From positions 62,001 through 126,000 of the forward strand of contig NZ_QSQT01000007.1 in assembly GCF_003437535.1 (NCBI RefSeq): 64,000 nucleotides of DNA, written 5' to 3'. This DNA is from Phocaeicola plebeius. Its GTDB lineage: Bacteria > Bacteroidota > Bacteroidia > Bacteroidales > Bacteroidaceae. Both the position numbers and the translations under genes were made by a program. The notes under the pieces are model-generated. The model did not search any database. It was not told where the DNA came from and worked only from the letters and a program-made list of their open reading frames with translations. How positions within the stretch are numbered: the stretch's first letter is position 1; the number at the start of each line of letters is the position of its first letter. Below, one piece after another: positions 1-8,550 of the stretch.

Positions 1-1
1 A

Positions 2-154
2 GCAGCCATTGTACCGGGACAGGTACTGACCGATGAGGAAATGAATCGCCTGGTCGATGATTTGTTTGCCGTATCTACTCCGAACTATACGCCAGATGGA
101 AAGACTGTACTGGCCGTATTGAAAGAAGATGATTTGGAGAAGATGTTTAAATGA
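2..154 (+). CDS. mutL: DNA mismatch repair protein MutL, C-terminal end (partial)
   Basis: This is the last 50 codons of a gene that starts before the window. The frame ends in ...[22 protein letters not shown]. MutL C-terminal dimerisation domains typically end with a 'P(x)PDG(K/R)' turn, a short strand and a 'L(E/D)(K)(L/M)F' helix, and this tail fits the Bacteroidales version of that ending. MutL couples MutS mismatch recognition to strand incision. A rho-independent terminator follows about 30 bases after the stop. The identification rests on a short tail only; another protein with a similar end is possible. Confidence 0.65.
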   Translation, partial: AAIVPGQVLTDEEMNRLVDDLFAVSTPNYTPDGKTVLAVLKEDDLEKMFK

Positions 155-181
155 TAGAAATTCTACGAATAATACAACGTG

Positions 182-221
182 TAATCCGGGTTCTCTAAAA
201 CGAGTAATCCGGATTTTTTAT
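182..221 (+). terminator. Terminator of the MutL-like gene
   Basis: The arms AATCCGG and CCGGATT pair around a loop of about 19 bases and are followed directly by a T-run. It lies about 30 bases after the stop codon at 152-154. Confidence 0.6.
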
Positions 222-302
222 TAGGCTAACTCCATTTTTATTTAACTAACCATTCTTATTCTGTAAGAAAGAATAGTTGGTAAGCGTTTTTCGATATGTC
301 CT

Positions 303-412
303 CAAACGCTTTTGCGTTTAGACAAAAACGCCCTTGCGTTTAAGGTAAAACGTCCTTGCGTTTTACTTCAAATGCACTTGCGTTTTAGATCAAACGCACT
401 TGCGTTTTTTTA
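303..412. repeat. Tandem array of five 22-bp palindromic units
   Basis: Five units start at 303, 325, 347, 369 and 391, an exact 22-bp period. Each contains a small dyad of the type AAACGC-nnTT-GCGTTT. Units 3 (AAACGT) and 4 (AAATGC) carry single changes that still allow G-T type pairing, and the two or three spacer bases vary. The array sits between two convergent terminators (182-221 and 449-482), so it is outside both transcripts. Function unknown; not a CRISPR, because units are contiguous and no spacers are present. Confidence 0.85.
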
Positions 413-448
413 TAAGAGAAAAACTTTGTTTACTGAGGAATTTGGCTG

Positions 449-482
449 TAAAAAAACTGCCCCATCCAGTAGAATGAGGCAG
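449..482 (-). terminator. Terminator of the susCD pair at 512-5357
   Basis: Read on the minus strand, an arm CTGCCTCAT pairs with ATGGGGCAG (one mismatch) and is followed by seven T residues. It lies 30 bases after the susD stop. Confidence 0.75.
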
Positions 483-511
483 CTTGTATAAAGTCTTGTC
501 AGATTTTTTCA

Positions 512-2299
512 TTAATGAAGAATAACCCCTTCATCACTTGTCGGATTCTGAGTTAATGTGCTTCCGTTCGGGTAAGAGTTAATAGCTGTCTGTGGTATAT
601 AGTAAGTCACACGATAGTCAGTGGCCAGTACATCACTTGTAGGATGAGGTCCCGGATATTGTCTGGTCAGTGTGCCACCGTTACGGAATACATCGTAGCT
701 GCGTTCTGCCTGATAAGCCAGTTCCAATTGACGTTCTTTGTCTACCAATTCAGCAGCGTTGGCTGAGAAAGTATTTGAGTCATAAGTCGCTTGTTCATTG
801 ATGGCACGCTTACGTATTTCATTGACATCAATTCTTGCATTTTCAAGCTGTCCTAGTTTTACGTAAGCTTCTGCACGGTTCAGGTACATTTCATCCAGAC
901 GCGAAATGATGGGTGAATGCAGTTGTGATTCCAGATTATCCTCGCGTGAACATTTAGTGATGTAGAACATCGGGTAACCATTGTTGAGAGCCATTTTATA
1001 ATCAATTACACCTGTGTATGTAGCACCATTATAGTTGATGGTGTAATATTCTTCTTCAGGAGTGCGGCCTGAATAAAGGCTGATAGGATATCTGTCTTTG
1101 GGCTTATTGTTTTCGTCTACAGTCCAGCACTCTGTTCTTCCCTCATTTACAGGAAGCTGAACATAAGTATATCCTGTTCCTGCAGTATTGGGAGTAATGA
1201 AACGCAGAACTTCTGTGTATTTTCCGTTGTCATCTGTAATATATTGAGGTTCAATGAACTTAGCTCGAGCATCTACAATTCCTTCATCACCTTTTCTCCA
1301 GTCGTTACGTTTGGTCTCATCCAGCAGTTCGATGTACTTGGCACTGGCATACATTTCTCCCCATCCCATACCACCGATGTTGGAGTACATACCTCCGATG
1401 CCATAGTAGTAATCAAATCCGGGAAAGTCGGTGGCCAGACGTTTGATGACAAAGATTGCTTCCGGATAGTTTTCAGGAGCTGTTCTGGCCGATTTCATGT
1501 AATCCTCGCGTGATACCAAACGGAATTGAGGTGAGTTAATGATGAGGTCGGCATAATAGCGTGCAGAGTCGGCATATTCTGTATTGGGATTTTCATAAGT
1601 TCCACTCATGTACAGATATACTCGTGACAGCATGGCTTGAGCTGCTTCTTTTGACGCATAGTCCGCACTCTTGAATGAGGTTGTAATCAGACTTTCAGCT
1701 GTACGCAAGTCATTAATCGCTTGTTGATAAGTATCTTTTACCGTAGAACGGTCTGGCAGAGAAAGGTTTGAGATTTCCTCTTCGCTAGGAGTTCCATTTA
1801 CGATAGGAACTCCAAGATTCTTATCAGGAGCCTGATAATAAGGGCGCCCGAAAGCACGGCACAGGTAGAAATACATCATACCACGTACATAGTAGCATTC
1901 TCCTAATTTGCTTTTAATTTCCGGATCATCTGTTTCTTTGGCCATGTTGATAATATTTGAGGCCTGTGCAATGGCTTTGTATCCATAGTCCCAGAAGTTC
2001 TGCAGACGGTAGTTATCTGGGGTGCGTGAGTAAGTGATGAATTCGTAGAAGGCATCAGTAGAGGCACCGCGAATCATCATGTTGTCACCAGCGTATTCGC
2101 CTAAACGGTGCATAGGGTCAGACCATGTTTTCAGCTGTGCATACATACCGTTCAGCATGTTGTCAAAAAGTACTTCCTGGTTGTCTGCTACTTGGTCGGT
2201 TGCCATGTAATTATTGGGGAATCGGTCTATGTCACAAGACGTAAATACTCCTCCTGTGATACTCAGGGATAAAAGTATAGTTGAAGTTATCTTTTTCAT
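512..2299 (-). CDS. SusD/RagB-family nutrient-binding outer-membrane lipoprotein
   Basis: A 595-residue SusD-like protein. SusD proteins form the surface lid over a SusC transporter and capture glycans or peptides. A lipoprotein signal peptide ends at Cys22 (...GGVFTSC), followed by acidic CDIDR, fitting surface export in Bacteroidetes. The N-terminal segment carries the TPR-like helices typical of SusD ('YYVRGMMYFYLCRAFG'), and the C-terminal part has the family's 'E(L)AYQAERSYDVFRNG' and 'Y.IPQTAINSYPN' signatures. Length is usual for RagB/SusD proteins. It starts 13 bases after the partner susC stop and ends at a strong terminator, so the two form a simple operon. The substrate is not predictable; no glycoside hydrolase or sensor gene lies nearby. 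Confidence 0.93.
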   Translation of the reverse strand: MKKITSTILLSLSITGGVFTSCDIDRFPNNYMATDQVADNQEVLFDNMLNGMYAQLKTWSDPMHRLGEYAGDNMMIRGASTDAFYEFITYSRTPDNYRLQNFWDYGYKAIAQASNIINMAKETDDPEIKSKLGECYYVRGMMYFYLCRAFGRPYYQAPDKNLGVPIVNGTPSEEEISNLSLPDRSTVKDTYQQAINDLRTAESLITTSFKSADYASKEAAQAMLSRVYLYMSGTYENPNTEYADSARYYADLIINSPQFRLVSREDYMKSARTAPENYPEAIFVIKRLATDFPGFDYYYGIGGMYSNIGGMGWGEMYASAKYIELLDETKRNDWRKGDEGIVDARAKFIEPQYITDDNGKYTEVLRFITPNTAGTGYTYVQLPVNEGRTECWTVDENNKPKDRYPISLYSGRTPEEEYYTINYNGATYTGVIDYKMALNNGYPMFYITKCSREDNLESQLHSPIISRLDEMYLNRAEAYVKLGQLENARIDVNEIRKRAINEQATYDSNTFSANAAELVDKERQLELAYQAERSYDVFRNGGTLTRQYPGPHPTSDVLATDYRVTYYIPQTAINSYPNGSTLTQNPTSDEGVILH

Positions 2300-2312
2300 A
2301 AGTGTGTGCTAA

Positions 2313-5300
2313 TTAGAAGGTTAAATTGATACCGAACATGAATTTACGTGTAGATGGATAAAGGTTTGCTCCTGCAGTACCGATTGACTTGTAGGTACCG
2401 GTAGTTTCATCGTAATATGCCGGGACTTCAGGGTCGATTCCTGAGAATCCTGTAAGTGTAAATACATTTTCAGCTGTGAAATAAATACGCATGTTCTGGA
2501 TATAATATTTAGACAGGTTCAAGTTATAACCGATAGACAGAGAACGCAGTTTCAGGTAATCTCCATCTTCCAGATAACGGGTAGATGCCTTGTTTGAGTT
2601 GCTCTTGTTTCCGTAAGAGGCAGCAGGATGAGTGGCAATATCGCCTTCTTTTTCCCAGCGTGACCAACCGTCAATCAGCTTCATCTGGTTACGGTCTGTA
2701 TAGGCACCATCTGAGTCGTATTCCTGGCGGGAATAGTTATAGATTTTACCTCCGAGTGAGAATCCGAATGAAGCGTTCAAGTCAATGTTCTTCCATGTCA
2801 GAGAGGTATTGAATCCACCAAACAGTTTTGGTGAAGTAGCTTCTGTCATTACTTGTTTAGCTTCAGAATAATTACTGGTTGTTTCTCCGCTACCATCGTT
2901 TTTATACCACAGAGGAGCACCGTTTTTCGGATCAACTCCTGCCCATTCGCGCAGATAGTAACGGTCGGTGCTATAACCTACTTTCAACACTTTTTCTGCT
3001 GCTCCGGCGATGCTTGTATCGTTACCACCACCACCGATAATCATCATGTTCGGGTCGTCACCATACAGCTTTTCAAGCTTGTTCTTGTTATAACCCATGT
3101 TCAGGTCAAGGCTCCATAACCAGTCTTTTGTACGGATAATGTCTCCACCAATGGTGATTTCAATACCAGAGTTGCGCATTTCTCCTACGTTCTGCCAACG
3201 ACTGGTGATACCTGTCAATCCGGAAACCGGAACCTGATATAAGATGTTGGAAGTGTATTTATTGTAGTAGTCGAATACGAAACGCAGACGGTTGTTGAAG
3301 AAGTTAGCATCAATACCTACTCCAGCGGTATAAGTCTGTTCCCAAGTCAGGTCCTTGTTGCCAACCTGGCTGATAAGAATAGCAGGAATACCATTGTAGT
3401 TAGAAGAAACAGAGTACAAGCCGTATTGCGGATATTTAGAGTATGGAATATTACCTACTGAACCATAAGATGCACGTAACTTTAATACGTCTACCCAGTC
3501 GGCTTTGAACCACTTTTCGCGGTTGATGTTCCATCCTGCACTGATTGAGAAGAAGTTACCGTATTTCTTATCATCTCCAAAGTTTGAAGCCCCGTCTCGG
3601 CGAAGAGATACTTCTGCAAGATAACGGTTGTCGTAAGTATAGTTTGCCTTGGCAAAAACTGACTGTTTAGCCCATTCAGTAAGGTTTCCTCCAACTTCTT
3701 CAGGGGTAGCGGTTGCATCCAGTACCTCAAAGCCAGAAACGATACCAGTACCTTTGGCGTTGATTACTTTGGCAGATGTATCCATAAATTCATATGCCAG
3801 CAATGCCTGTACGGAGTGTTTTCCGAATATCTTGTTGAATGTCAGGTATTGGTTGGTATATCGTTGTATGTTGTTGGTCTGTTCTTCTTCTACACGTCCT
3901 TGTACTCCAGATGCACTTTCTGTACGTGGGTCTGTATAGGCTGATTGGAAATATCCTGTCCAGCGATAGTTATTGACAGATGTAAAGGTCAGCCAATCCG
4001 TAATTTTTATATCAAAGTCAAAGTTTCCGGAGAATTCATACGTTTTTCTTGTAGTATGATTTCCGTAAGAAAGGGAGTTCAGGTAATTTGAGTCTGAGCT
4101 ATCTACCCATCCGCTGTAACGGTCGGGAACCAGGTTGCCATCCTCATCGTATGGACTATCCCAAGGGAACATTGTATATTTGGCTGTATAGTCATATTGA
4201 GAATCATCCGTGTTTTTCATTGAACCAGATATGTTCGGTTTGATAGTCAGCCAGGAGAACGGCTTGTAATTAGAGCGGTAACGGAAGCTGTAGCGGTCAT
4301 ATTTATAACCTTTTACGGTTCCTTCTTCACTATAATATCCCAATGAGAAATAAGAACTCATTTTCTCACTTCCTCCGGATAACGAAATATTATAGTCCTG
4401 AGTAAATCCTGCTTGTGAGGCCAGTTCTCCCCAGTCAAAATTAGCGTTTCTTAATTCAGGATTCCAGCGTGAGAATTTGATGCTTTCCTGATTAGGGAAC
4501 GAAGCATAATAATCGTATAGTTCGGCTCCATTCATGACTTCCATCTTTCCATTTGTCATCGTGCTGACACCCATCTTGATGGAAGCATTGATTTTCATTT
4601 TCTCGCTTTTACCCATCTTGGTAGTTACAATGATAACACCATTGGCACCTTGTGAACCATAGATGGCAGTAGAGGCAGCATCTTTCAGGATAGTCATATT
4701 TTCAATATCCGATGGGTTTAATACACCAGGGTCTTCACCCACGATTACTCCATCTATTACCCACAGCGGAGAGGTACTTCCACTTAGAGTGGCACGTCCG
4801 CGGATTTGTACGGCTCCATTGGAACCCGGTTGTCCTGAACCTGGTGCTACATACACTCCGGATACTTTACCGTTTAACATATTCTCCACTGTTGGGGTAG
4901 TAACATCTTTCAGTCTGTTTTCCTTCAGTGTAGACATGGCACCGGTTAAACTCTCTTTTTTCTGTACACCATAACCTACTACAACTACTTCTTCCAAAGT
5001 TTCAGTATCTTCCTGTAACTTGATAGTTTGTTCACTGGCGGTAGCGGTTATTTCTACTGTTTTGTAGCCGATAAAAGAAATCTGGAGTACGGCACCAGCT
5101 GGGGCATTTAACTCATATTTTCCGTCAATGTCTGTAATGGTTCCGTTAGTAGTTCCCTTTACAAGTACATTTACTCCGATTACGGGGTCGCCTGTTTGGG
5201 CATCAATGACTTGTCCTTTTAGCTTCTGATCTTGTTGCTGAATGGCCAGATTTGTTCCGGCTGTAGAAGAAGCTGCAAGAGCTGGCAAAGAGGTGCAGAA

Positions 5301-5357
5301 AAAAGCACTCGCCAATACGATGCAACTACTTTTTGCAAAACATGTTTTTGAACTCAT
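2313..5357 (-). CDS. SusC/RagA-family TonB-dependent outer-membrane transporter
   Basis: A 1014-residue TonB-linked transporter that imports substrates captured by the downstream SusD. Order of parts: signal peptide (about 1-29, ending ALAA), a carboxypeptidase-regulatory-like domain (about 45-120, 'LKGQVIDAQTGDPVIGVNVLVKGT'), a TonB-box-like segment EEVVVVGYG at 122-130, a plug domain (about 135-250, 'ENMTILKDAASTAIYGSQGANGVIIVTT'), and a 22-strand barrel ending in an aromatic residue (FGINLTF). A good Bacteroidetes promoter lies just upstream. Its leader and signal peptide are unlike those of the phase-variable SusC genes at 25-45 kb, and it lacks their inversion site, so it looks independently and constitutively organised. 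Confidence 0.95.
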   Translation of the reverse strand: MSSKTCFAKSSCIVLASAFFCTSLPALAASSTAGTNLAIQQQDQKLKGQVIDAQTGDPVIGVNVLVKGTTNGTITDIDGKYELNAPAGAVLQISFIGYKTVEITATASEQTIKLQEDTETLEEVVVVGYGVQKKESLTGAMSTLKENRLKDVTTPTVENMLNGKVSGVYVAPGSGQPGSNGAVQIRGRATLSGSTSPLWVIDGVIVGEDPGVLNPSDIENMTILKDAASTAIYGSQGANGVIIVTTKMGKSEKMKINASIKMGVSTMTNGKMEVMNGAELYDYYASFPNQESIKFSRWNPELRNANFDWGELASQAGFTQDYNISLSGGSEKMSSYFSLGYYSEEGTVKGYKYDRYSFRYRSNYKPFSWLTIKPNISGSMKNTDDSQYDYTAKYTMFPWDSPYDEDGNLVPDRYSGWVDSSDSNYLNSLSYGNHTTRKTYEFSGNFDFDIKITDWLTFTSVNNYRWTGYFQSAYTDPRTESASGVQGRVEEEQTNNIQRYTNQYLTFNKIFGKHSVQALLAYEFMDTSAKVINAKGTGIVSGFEVLDATATPEEVGGNLTEWAKQSVFAKANYTYDNRYLAEVSLRRDGASNFGDDKKYGNFFSISAGWNINREKWFKADWVDVLKLRASYGSVGNIPYSKYPQYGLYSVSSNYNGIPAILISQVGNKDLTWEQTYTAGVGIDANFFNNRLRFVFDYYNKYTSNILYQVPVSGLTGITSRWQNVGEMRNSGIEITIGGDIIRTKDWLWSLDLNMGYNKNKLEKLYGDDPNMMIIGGGGNDTSIAGAAEKVLKVGYSTDRYYLREWAGVDPKNGAPLWYKNDGSGETTSNYSEAKQVMTEATSPKLFGGFNTSLTWKNIDLNASFGFSLGGKIYNYSRQEYDSDGAYTDRNQMKLIDGWSRWEKEGDIATHPAASYGNKSNSNKASTRYLEDGDYLKLRSLSIGYNLNLSKYYIQNMRIYFTAENVFTLTGFSGIDPEVPAYYDETTGTYKSIGTAGANLYPSTRKFMFGINLTF

Positions 5358-5404
5358 AGTGATTAGTGTTGATAATGGTTTTATATTATATTTTAGCTTT
5401 GCCG

Positions 5405-5434
5405 CAAATGTAATATTTTTTTATAAAACACAAA
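5405..5434 (-). promoter_or_regulatory. Promoter of the susCD pair
   Basis: On the minus strand a -33 box TTTG (5431-5434) and a -7 box TACATTTG (5405-5412) are separated by 18 bases. This matches the Bacteroidetes primary sigma consensus TTTG / TAnnTTTG. It lies 48 bases upstream of the susC start at 5357. Confidence 0.7.
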
Positions 5435-5540
5435 TGTTTTGGAATAAATTTATTTTATTATTCGCTGTTTCTAAAAAAATAGTTGTTTAACTATTTTGAC
5501 TAAAAATATTTTATCGTTTTAGTTTTCTTCCATCAAAAGA

Positions 5541-5581
5541 AACAGAAAAGGCCATCTCATTGTGAGACAGCCTTTTCTGTT
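5541..5581 (-). terminator. Terminator of the nuo operon
   Basis: Perfect 12-bp arms AACAGAAAAGGC / GCCTTTTCTGTT (5541-5552 and 5570-5581) enclose a second small stem TCTCA/TGAGA. Read on the minus strand it follows the nuoN stop by about 24 bases, and the 3' arm continues into a T-rich tract. Confidence 0.8.
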
Positions 5582-5604
5582 CCTTTTGATAGGGGTATGT
5601 GAGG

Positions 5605-7023
5605 TTAAAATCCCAGTCCAGCTACATGATTAAGCAGTTCATACACTCCACTGCAGATACCCAATACAATGACTCCGATAAGGCAGATAAACAGACCTGT
5701 ACGGGCCAGAGCCGGTGTGCGGAAGGTGGCTACCGGTGCATCGTTTGGAGTGATGTACATGGCTTTCACAATCAGCAGGTAATAGTAGAGTGAAATAATC
5801 GTATTTACCAATGCCAGGAACACTACCAGCCAGTGGCCGCTGTGGAAAGCAGAGGCAAAGACGAAGAATTTAGAGAAGAATCCGGCAAACGGAGGGATAC
5901 CGGCCAGTGAGAACAGCGCCAGTGTCATGACGAAGCTCAGGCGTGGGTTGGTCTTGTATAATCCGTTGTAGGTACTTCTGTCCACCTTTCCTCCGGTGTG
6001 CTGCTCTATGGTGCTGATGACACCGAACACAGCCAGGTTGGCTACGATATAGACCACGATGTAGTACACCAGTGAAGCCATTCCCTGTTCATTTCCTCCC
6101 AATACAGCCAGCATGATATAACCGGCCTGTGAGATACTACTGTAAGCCATGAAGCGTTTCAAGTCTTCCTGAAGGATGGCAAAGATGTTGGCAATGGTGA
6201 TGGTGACCACAATGACGATGCTCAGCAAGAGACTCCAGTCGGCTACCATCTGTCCGAATACTTTTATCAGGATGCTCATCAGAGCGAAAGCGGCTGCACC
6301 TTTGGAGATGACTGACAGGTAAGCCGATACATTGGTCGGAGCTCCCTGATAGGTATCGGGTGTCCACATGTGGAAAGGCACGAGACTCAGCTTGAAGCCC
6401 AGTCCGGCAAAGAAGAATACCATCGCCATTACCTGGAGCGGGGTTCCGGTCAGGGCTGTGGTGATGTCGGCAAAGTAGGTGGTACCGGTTGTACCGTATA
6501 CCATGGAGATGCCATAAAGCATCAGGGCAGAAGAGAACATGGAGTTCAGGATGAACTTGGCTCCTGCTTCCGCGCTGTGATGGCGGTATTTGTCGAAAGC
6601 CACCAGACAGGCCATCGGGATGCTGGCCAGTTCCAGGCCTACGTAGAACAGAATGAAACTGCCTGCGCTGACCATGAAATACATACCCAGCAGCGTGCTG
6701 AGTGTCAGCATATAGAATTCTCCGGCTTTGTGACGGGTATCTTCGCGTGAGAGCCATTCACCCGACTGCAGGAATACGAGCAGCGTGCCGGCAGTCAGTA
6801 TGGTTTTTACAACAGATGCCATCTGGCTGGCATGATACATTCCTCCAAAGGCTTCTCCGCTGGCGGGTACAATGTTTAAGACCAGTTGTACGACCATCAG
6901 TGTGCAGGCCAGCGTCTGAAGCGGCTTGTGATTAGGCGTTTTCAGTATCAAGTCTGCCAACAGCATGAAGAGGATAATGGCGACCAGGCTTATTTCAGCC
7001 TGCATGGTTAATAATTCGCTCAT
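5605..7023 (-). CDS. nuoN: NADH-quinone oxidoreductase subunit N (complex I, antiporter-like)
   Basis: A 472-residue polytopic membrane protein, one of the three Mrp-antiporter-like proton-pumping subunits of respiratory complex I. The conserved glutamate segment '[11 protein letters not shown]' and the lysine-bearing '[23 protein letters not shown]' motif of the proton channel are both visible, and about 14 hydrophobic segments span the protein. It is the last gene of the operon, 24 bases after nuoM, and is followed by the operon terminator. Length is normal for the family. Confidence 0.95.
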   Translation of the reverse strand: MSELLTMQAEISLVAIILFMLLADLILKTPNHKPLQTLACTLMVVQLVLNIVPASGEAFGGMYHASQMASVVKTILTAGTLLVFLQSGEWLSREDTRHKAGEFYMLTLSTLLGMYFMVSAGSFILFYVGLELASIPMACLVAFDKYRHHSAEAGAKFILNSMFSSALMLYGISMVYGTTGTTYFADITTALTGTPLQVMAMVFFFAGLGFKLSLVPFHMWTPDTYQGAPTNVSAYLSVISKGAAAFALMSILIKVFGQMVADWSLLLSIVIVVTITIANIFAILQEDLKRFMAYSSISQAGYIMLAVLGGNEQGMASLVYYIVVYIVANLAVFGVISTIEQHTGGKVDRSTYNGLYKTNPRLSFVMTLALFSLAGIPPFAGFFSKFFVFASAFHSGHWLVVFLALVNTIISLYYYLLIVKAMYITPNDAPVATFRTPALARTGLFICLIGVIVLGICSGVYELLNHVAGLGF

Positions 7024-7047
7024 ATAATTTCTTTTAGTTTATTCAGG

Positions 7048-8529
7048 TTATCGGATAAGTTGGCTGATAATAGGTTCTACGCTTCCGCTGATGACATTGC
7101 TGACCCAGTAAGGAGCGAGTCCCAGTCCGGCTACAGCTATAATCAGGCAGATTACGGCAAAACGTTCGTCCCAGGTAGCGTCGGTCAGTTTCAGGTGTTC
7201 CGGGTTCTGACAGGTGCCATACAGGATTTTTCCTACTACACGCAGGATGTACACAGCCGTGATGACAATACTCATCGTAGCGATGATGGTACAAGTGCGG
7301 TGGAACAGGTCCGGATTCTGGAATGAACCTACGAATACGGTCATTTCAGCCACGAAACCGCTCAGCCCAGGCAGACCTAAGTTGGCCAGACCGGCAATGA
7401 CATAACCCACGGCCAGGAAAGGCATGATTTTCATCAGTCCGCCCAGACAGCGGATGTCACGGGTGTGTGTACGGCCGTAAATCATACCGATAAGGGCAAA
7501 GAACAAGGCGGTCATCAAGCCGTGGCTCAACATCTGCAGGATGGCACCGGTAGCACTCACGCGCGTCATCATCAGCAGAGCGAACAATACCAGTCCGCAG
7601 TGGCTTACAGAAGAGTAGGCGTTGATGTATTTCAAGTCGGTCTGTACCACGGCACTGAACGCTCCGTACACCACGGAAATGGTGGTCAGTACCAGGAAGA
7701 AATCGCCCCAGATAGCGGCACCGGTCGGCATCAGGTACATGGCGATGCGGAAACATCCGTAACCTCCTAATTTCATCAATACACCGGCGTGCAGCATACT
7801 TACGGCCGTGGGGGCAGAAGCATGACCGTCGGGGCTCCATGTGTGGAAGGGGAACAAGGCACCCAGCACACCGAATCCCAGGAAGACCATCGGGAAGAAG
7901 ATACGTTGCATTTCGGTCGGTATCTTGTGCTGCACGATTTCCAGGATATTCATCGTCTCGGCTCCGGCTCCGTAGTAGATGCCCAGGATACCAATCAGCA
8001 GGAAGGCAGAACCACCCATCAGCATCAAGGTCAGCTTCATGGCAGCGTATTCCTTGCGGCCGCTTCCCCATACACCAATCAGCAGGAACATCGGAATCAA
8101 AGCCACTTCATAGAACATGAACATGGTGAACAGGTCGGTTGAGATGAAGAATCCGAATACTCCGGTGCTCAGCAGGGTGAACCACAGGAAATATTCTTTG
8201 GTGAGCGGTTTCAGCTTCCAGGAAGCGAATGTACCGGTAAATACGATGATGGCACTCAGCAGCAGCATCACTACGGAGATACCGTCTACTCCTACAGAGT
8301 AACAGATGTGAAGCGGGGCATACCATACGATGCTGTCTGTGAAAAGCATTTCAGCTGTAGCTCCCGCATGGCGCTGTCCGATGTAAGACACCGTGAGGTA
8401 AGCCGCAAGCGCCAGCAATAAAGTGGAACCGGCCACCATCACTCCTCTGACTTGATTGACGTTGCGGGCAATCCATAGTCCCAACAACATCAGCAGGGGT
8501 ATCAATACGAAAAGACTTAATATATTCAT
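7048..8529 (-). CDS. nuoM: NADH-quinone oxidoreductase subunit M (complex I, antiporter-like)
   Basis: A 493-residue membrane subunit that translocates protons in the distal arm of complex I. Key features are 'FMFYEVALIPMFLLIGVWG', with the conserved Glu, and 'LFPFHTWSPDGHASAPTAVSMLHAGVLMKLGGYG', the NuoM signature. The gene lies 21 bases after nuoL and 24 bases before nuoN. A full set of hydrophobic helices is present with no frameshift. Confidence 0.96.
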   Translation of the reverse strand: MNILSLFVLIPLLMLLGLWIARNVNQVRGVMVAGSTLLLALAAYLTVSYIGQRHAGATAEMLFTDSIVWYAPLHICYSVGVDGISVVMLLLSAIIVFTGTFASWKLKPLTKEYFLWFTLLSTGVFGFFISTDLFTMFMFYEVALIPMFLLIGVWGSGRKEYAAMKLTLMLMGGSAFLLIGILGIYYGAGAETMNILEIVQHKIPTEMQRIFFPMVFLGFGVLGALFPFHTWSPDGHASAPTAVSMLHAGVLMKLGGYGCFRIAMYLMPTGAAIWGDFFLVLTTISVVYGAFSAVVQTDLKYINAYSSVSHCGLVLFALLMMTRVSATGAILQMLSHGLMTALFFALIGMIYGRTHTRDIRCLGGLMKIMPFLAVGYVIAGLANLGLPGLSGFVAEMTVFVGSFQNPDLFHRTCTIIATMSIVITAVYILRVVGKILYGTCQNPEHLKLTDATWDERFAVICLIIAVAGLGLAPYWVSNVISGSVEPIISQLIR

Positions 8530-8550
8530 AAGCGTATAAGTTCTTCTTTT

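Noticed and set aside
303..412. CRISPR array
   Set aside because: Units are contiguous, about 22 bp, and palindromic throughout; no unique spacers and no cas genes in the window. The arrays at 28939 and 58253 are rejected for the same reason.
2313..5357. The susC at 2313-5357 as a fourth member of the switch
   Set aside because: Its N-terminal domain reads LQISFIGYK with no palindrome, and its leader and signal peptide are unrelated to the switching set.
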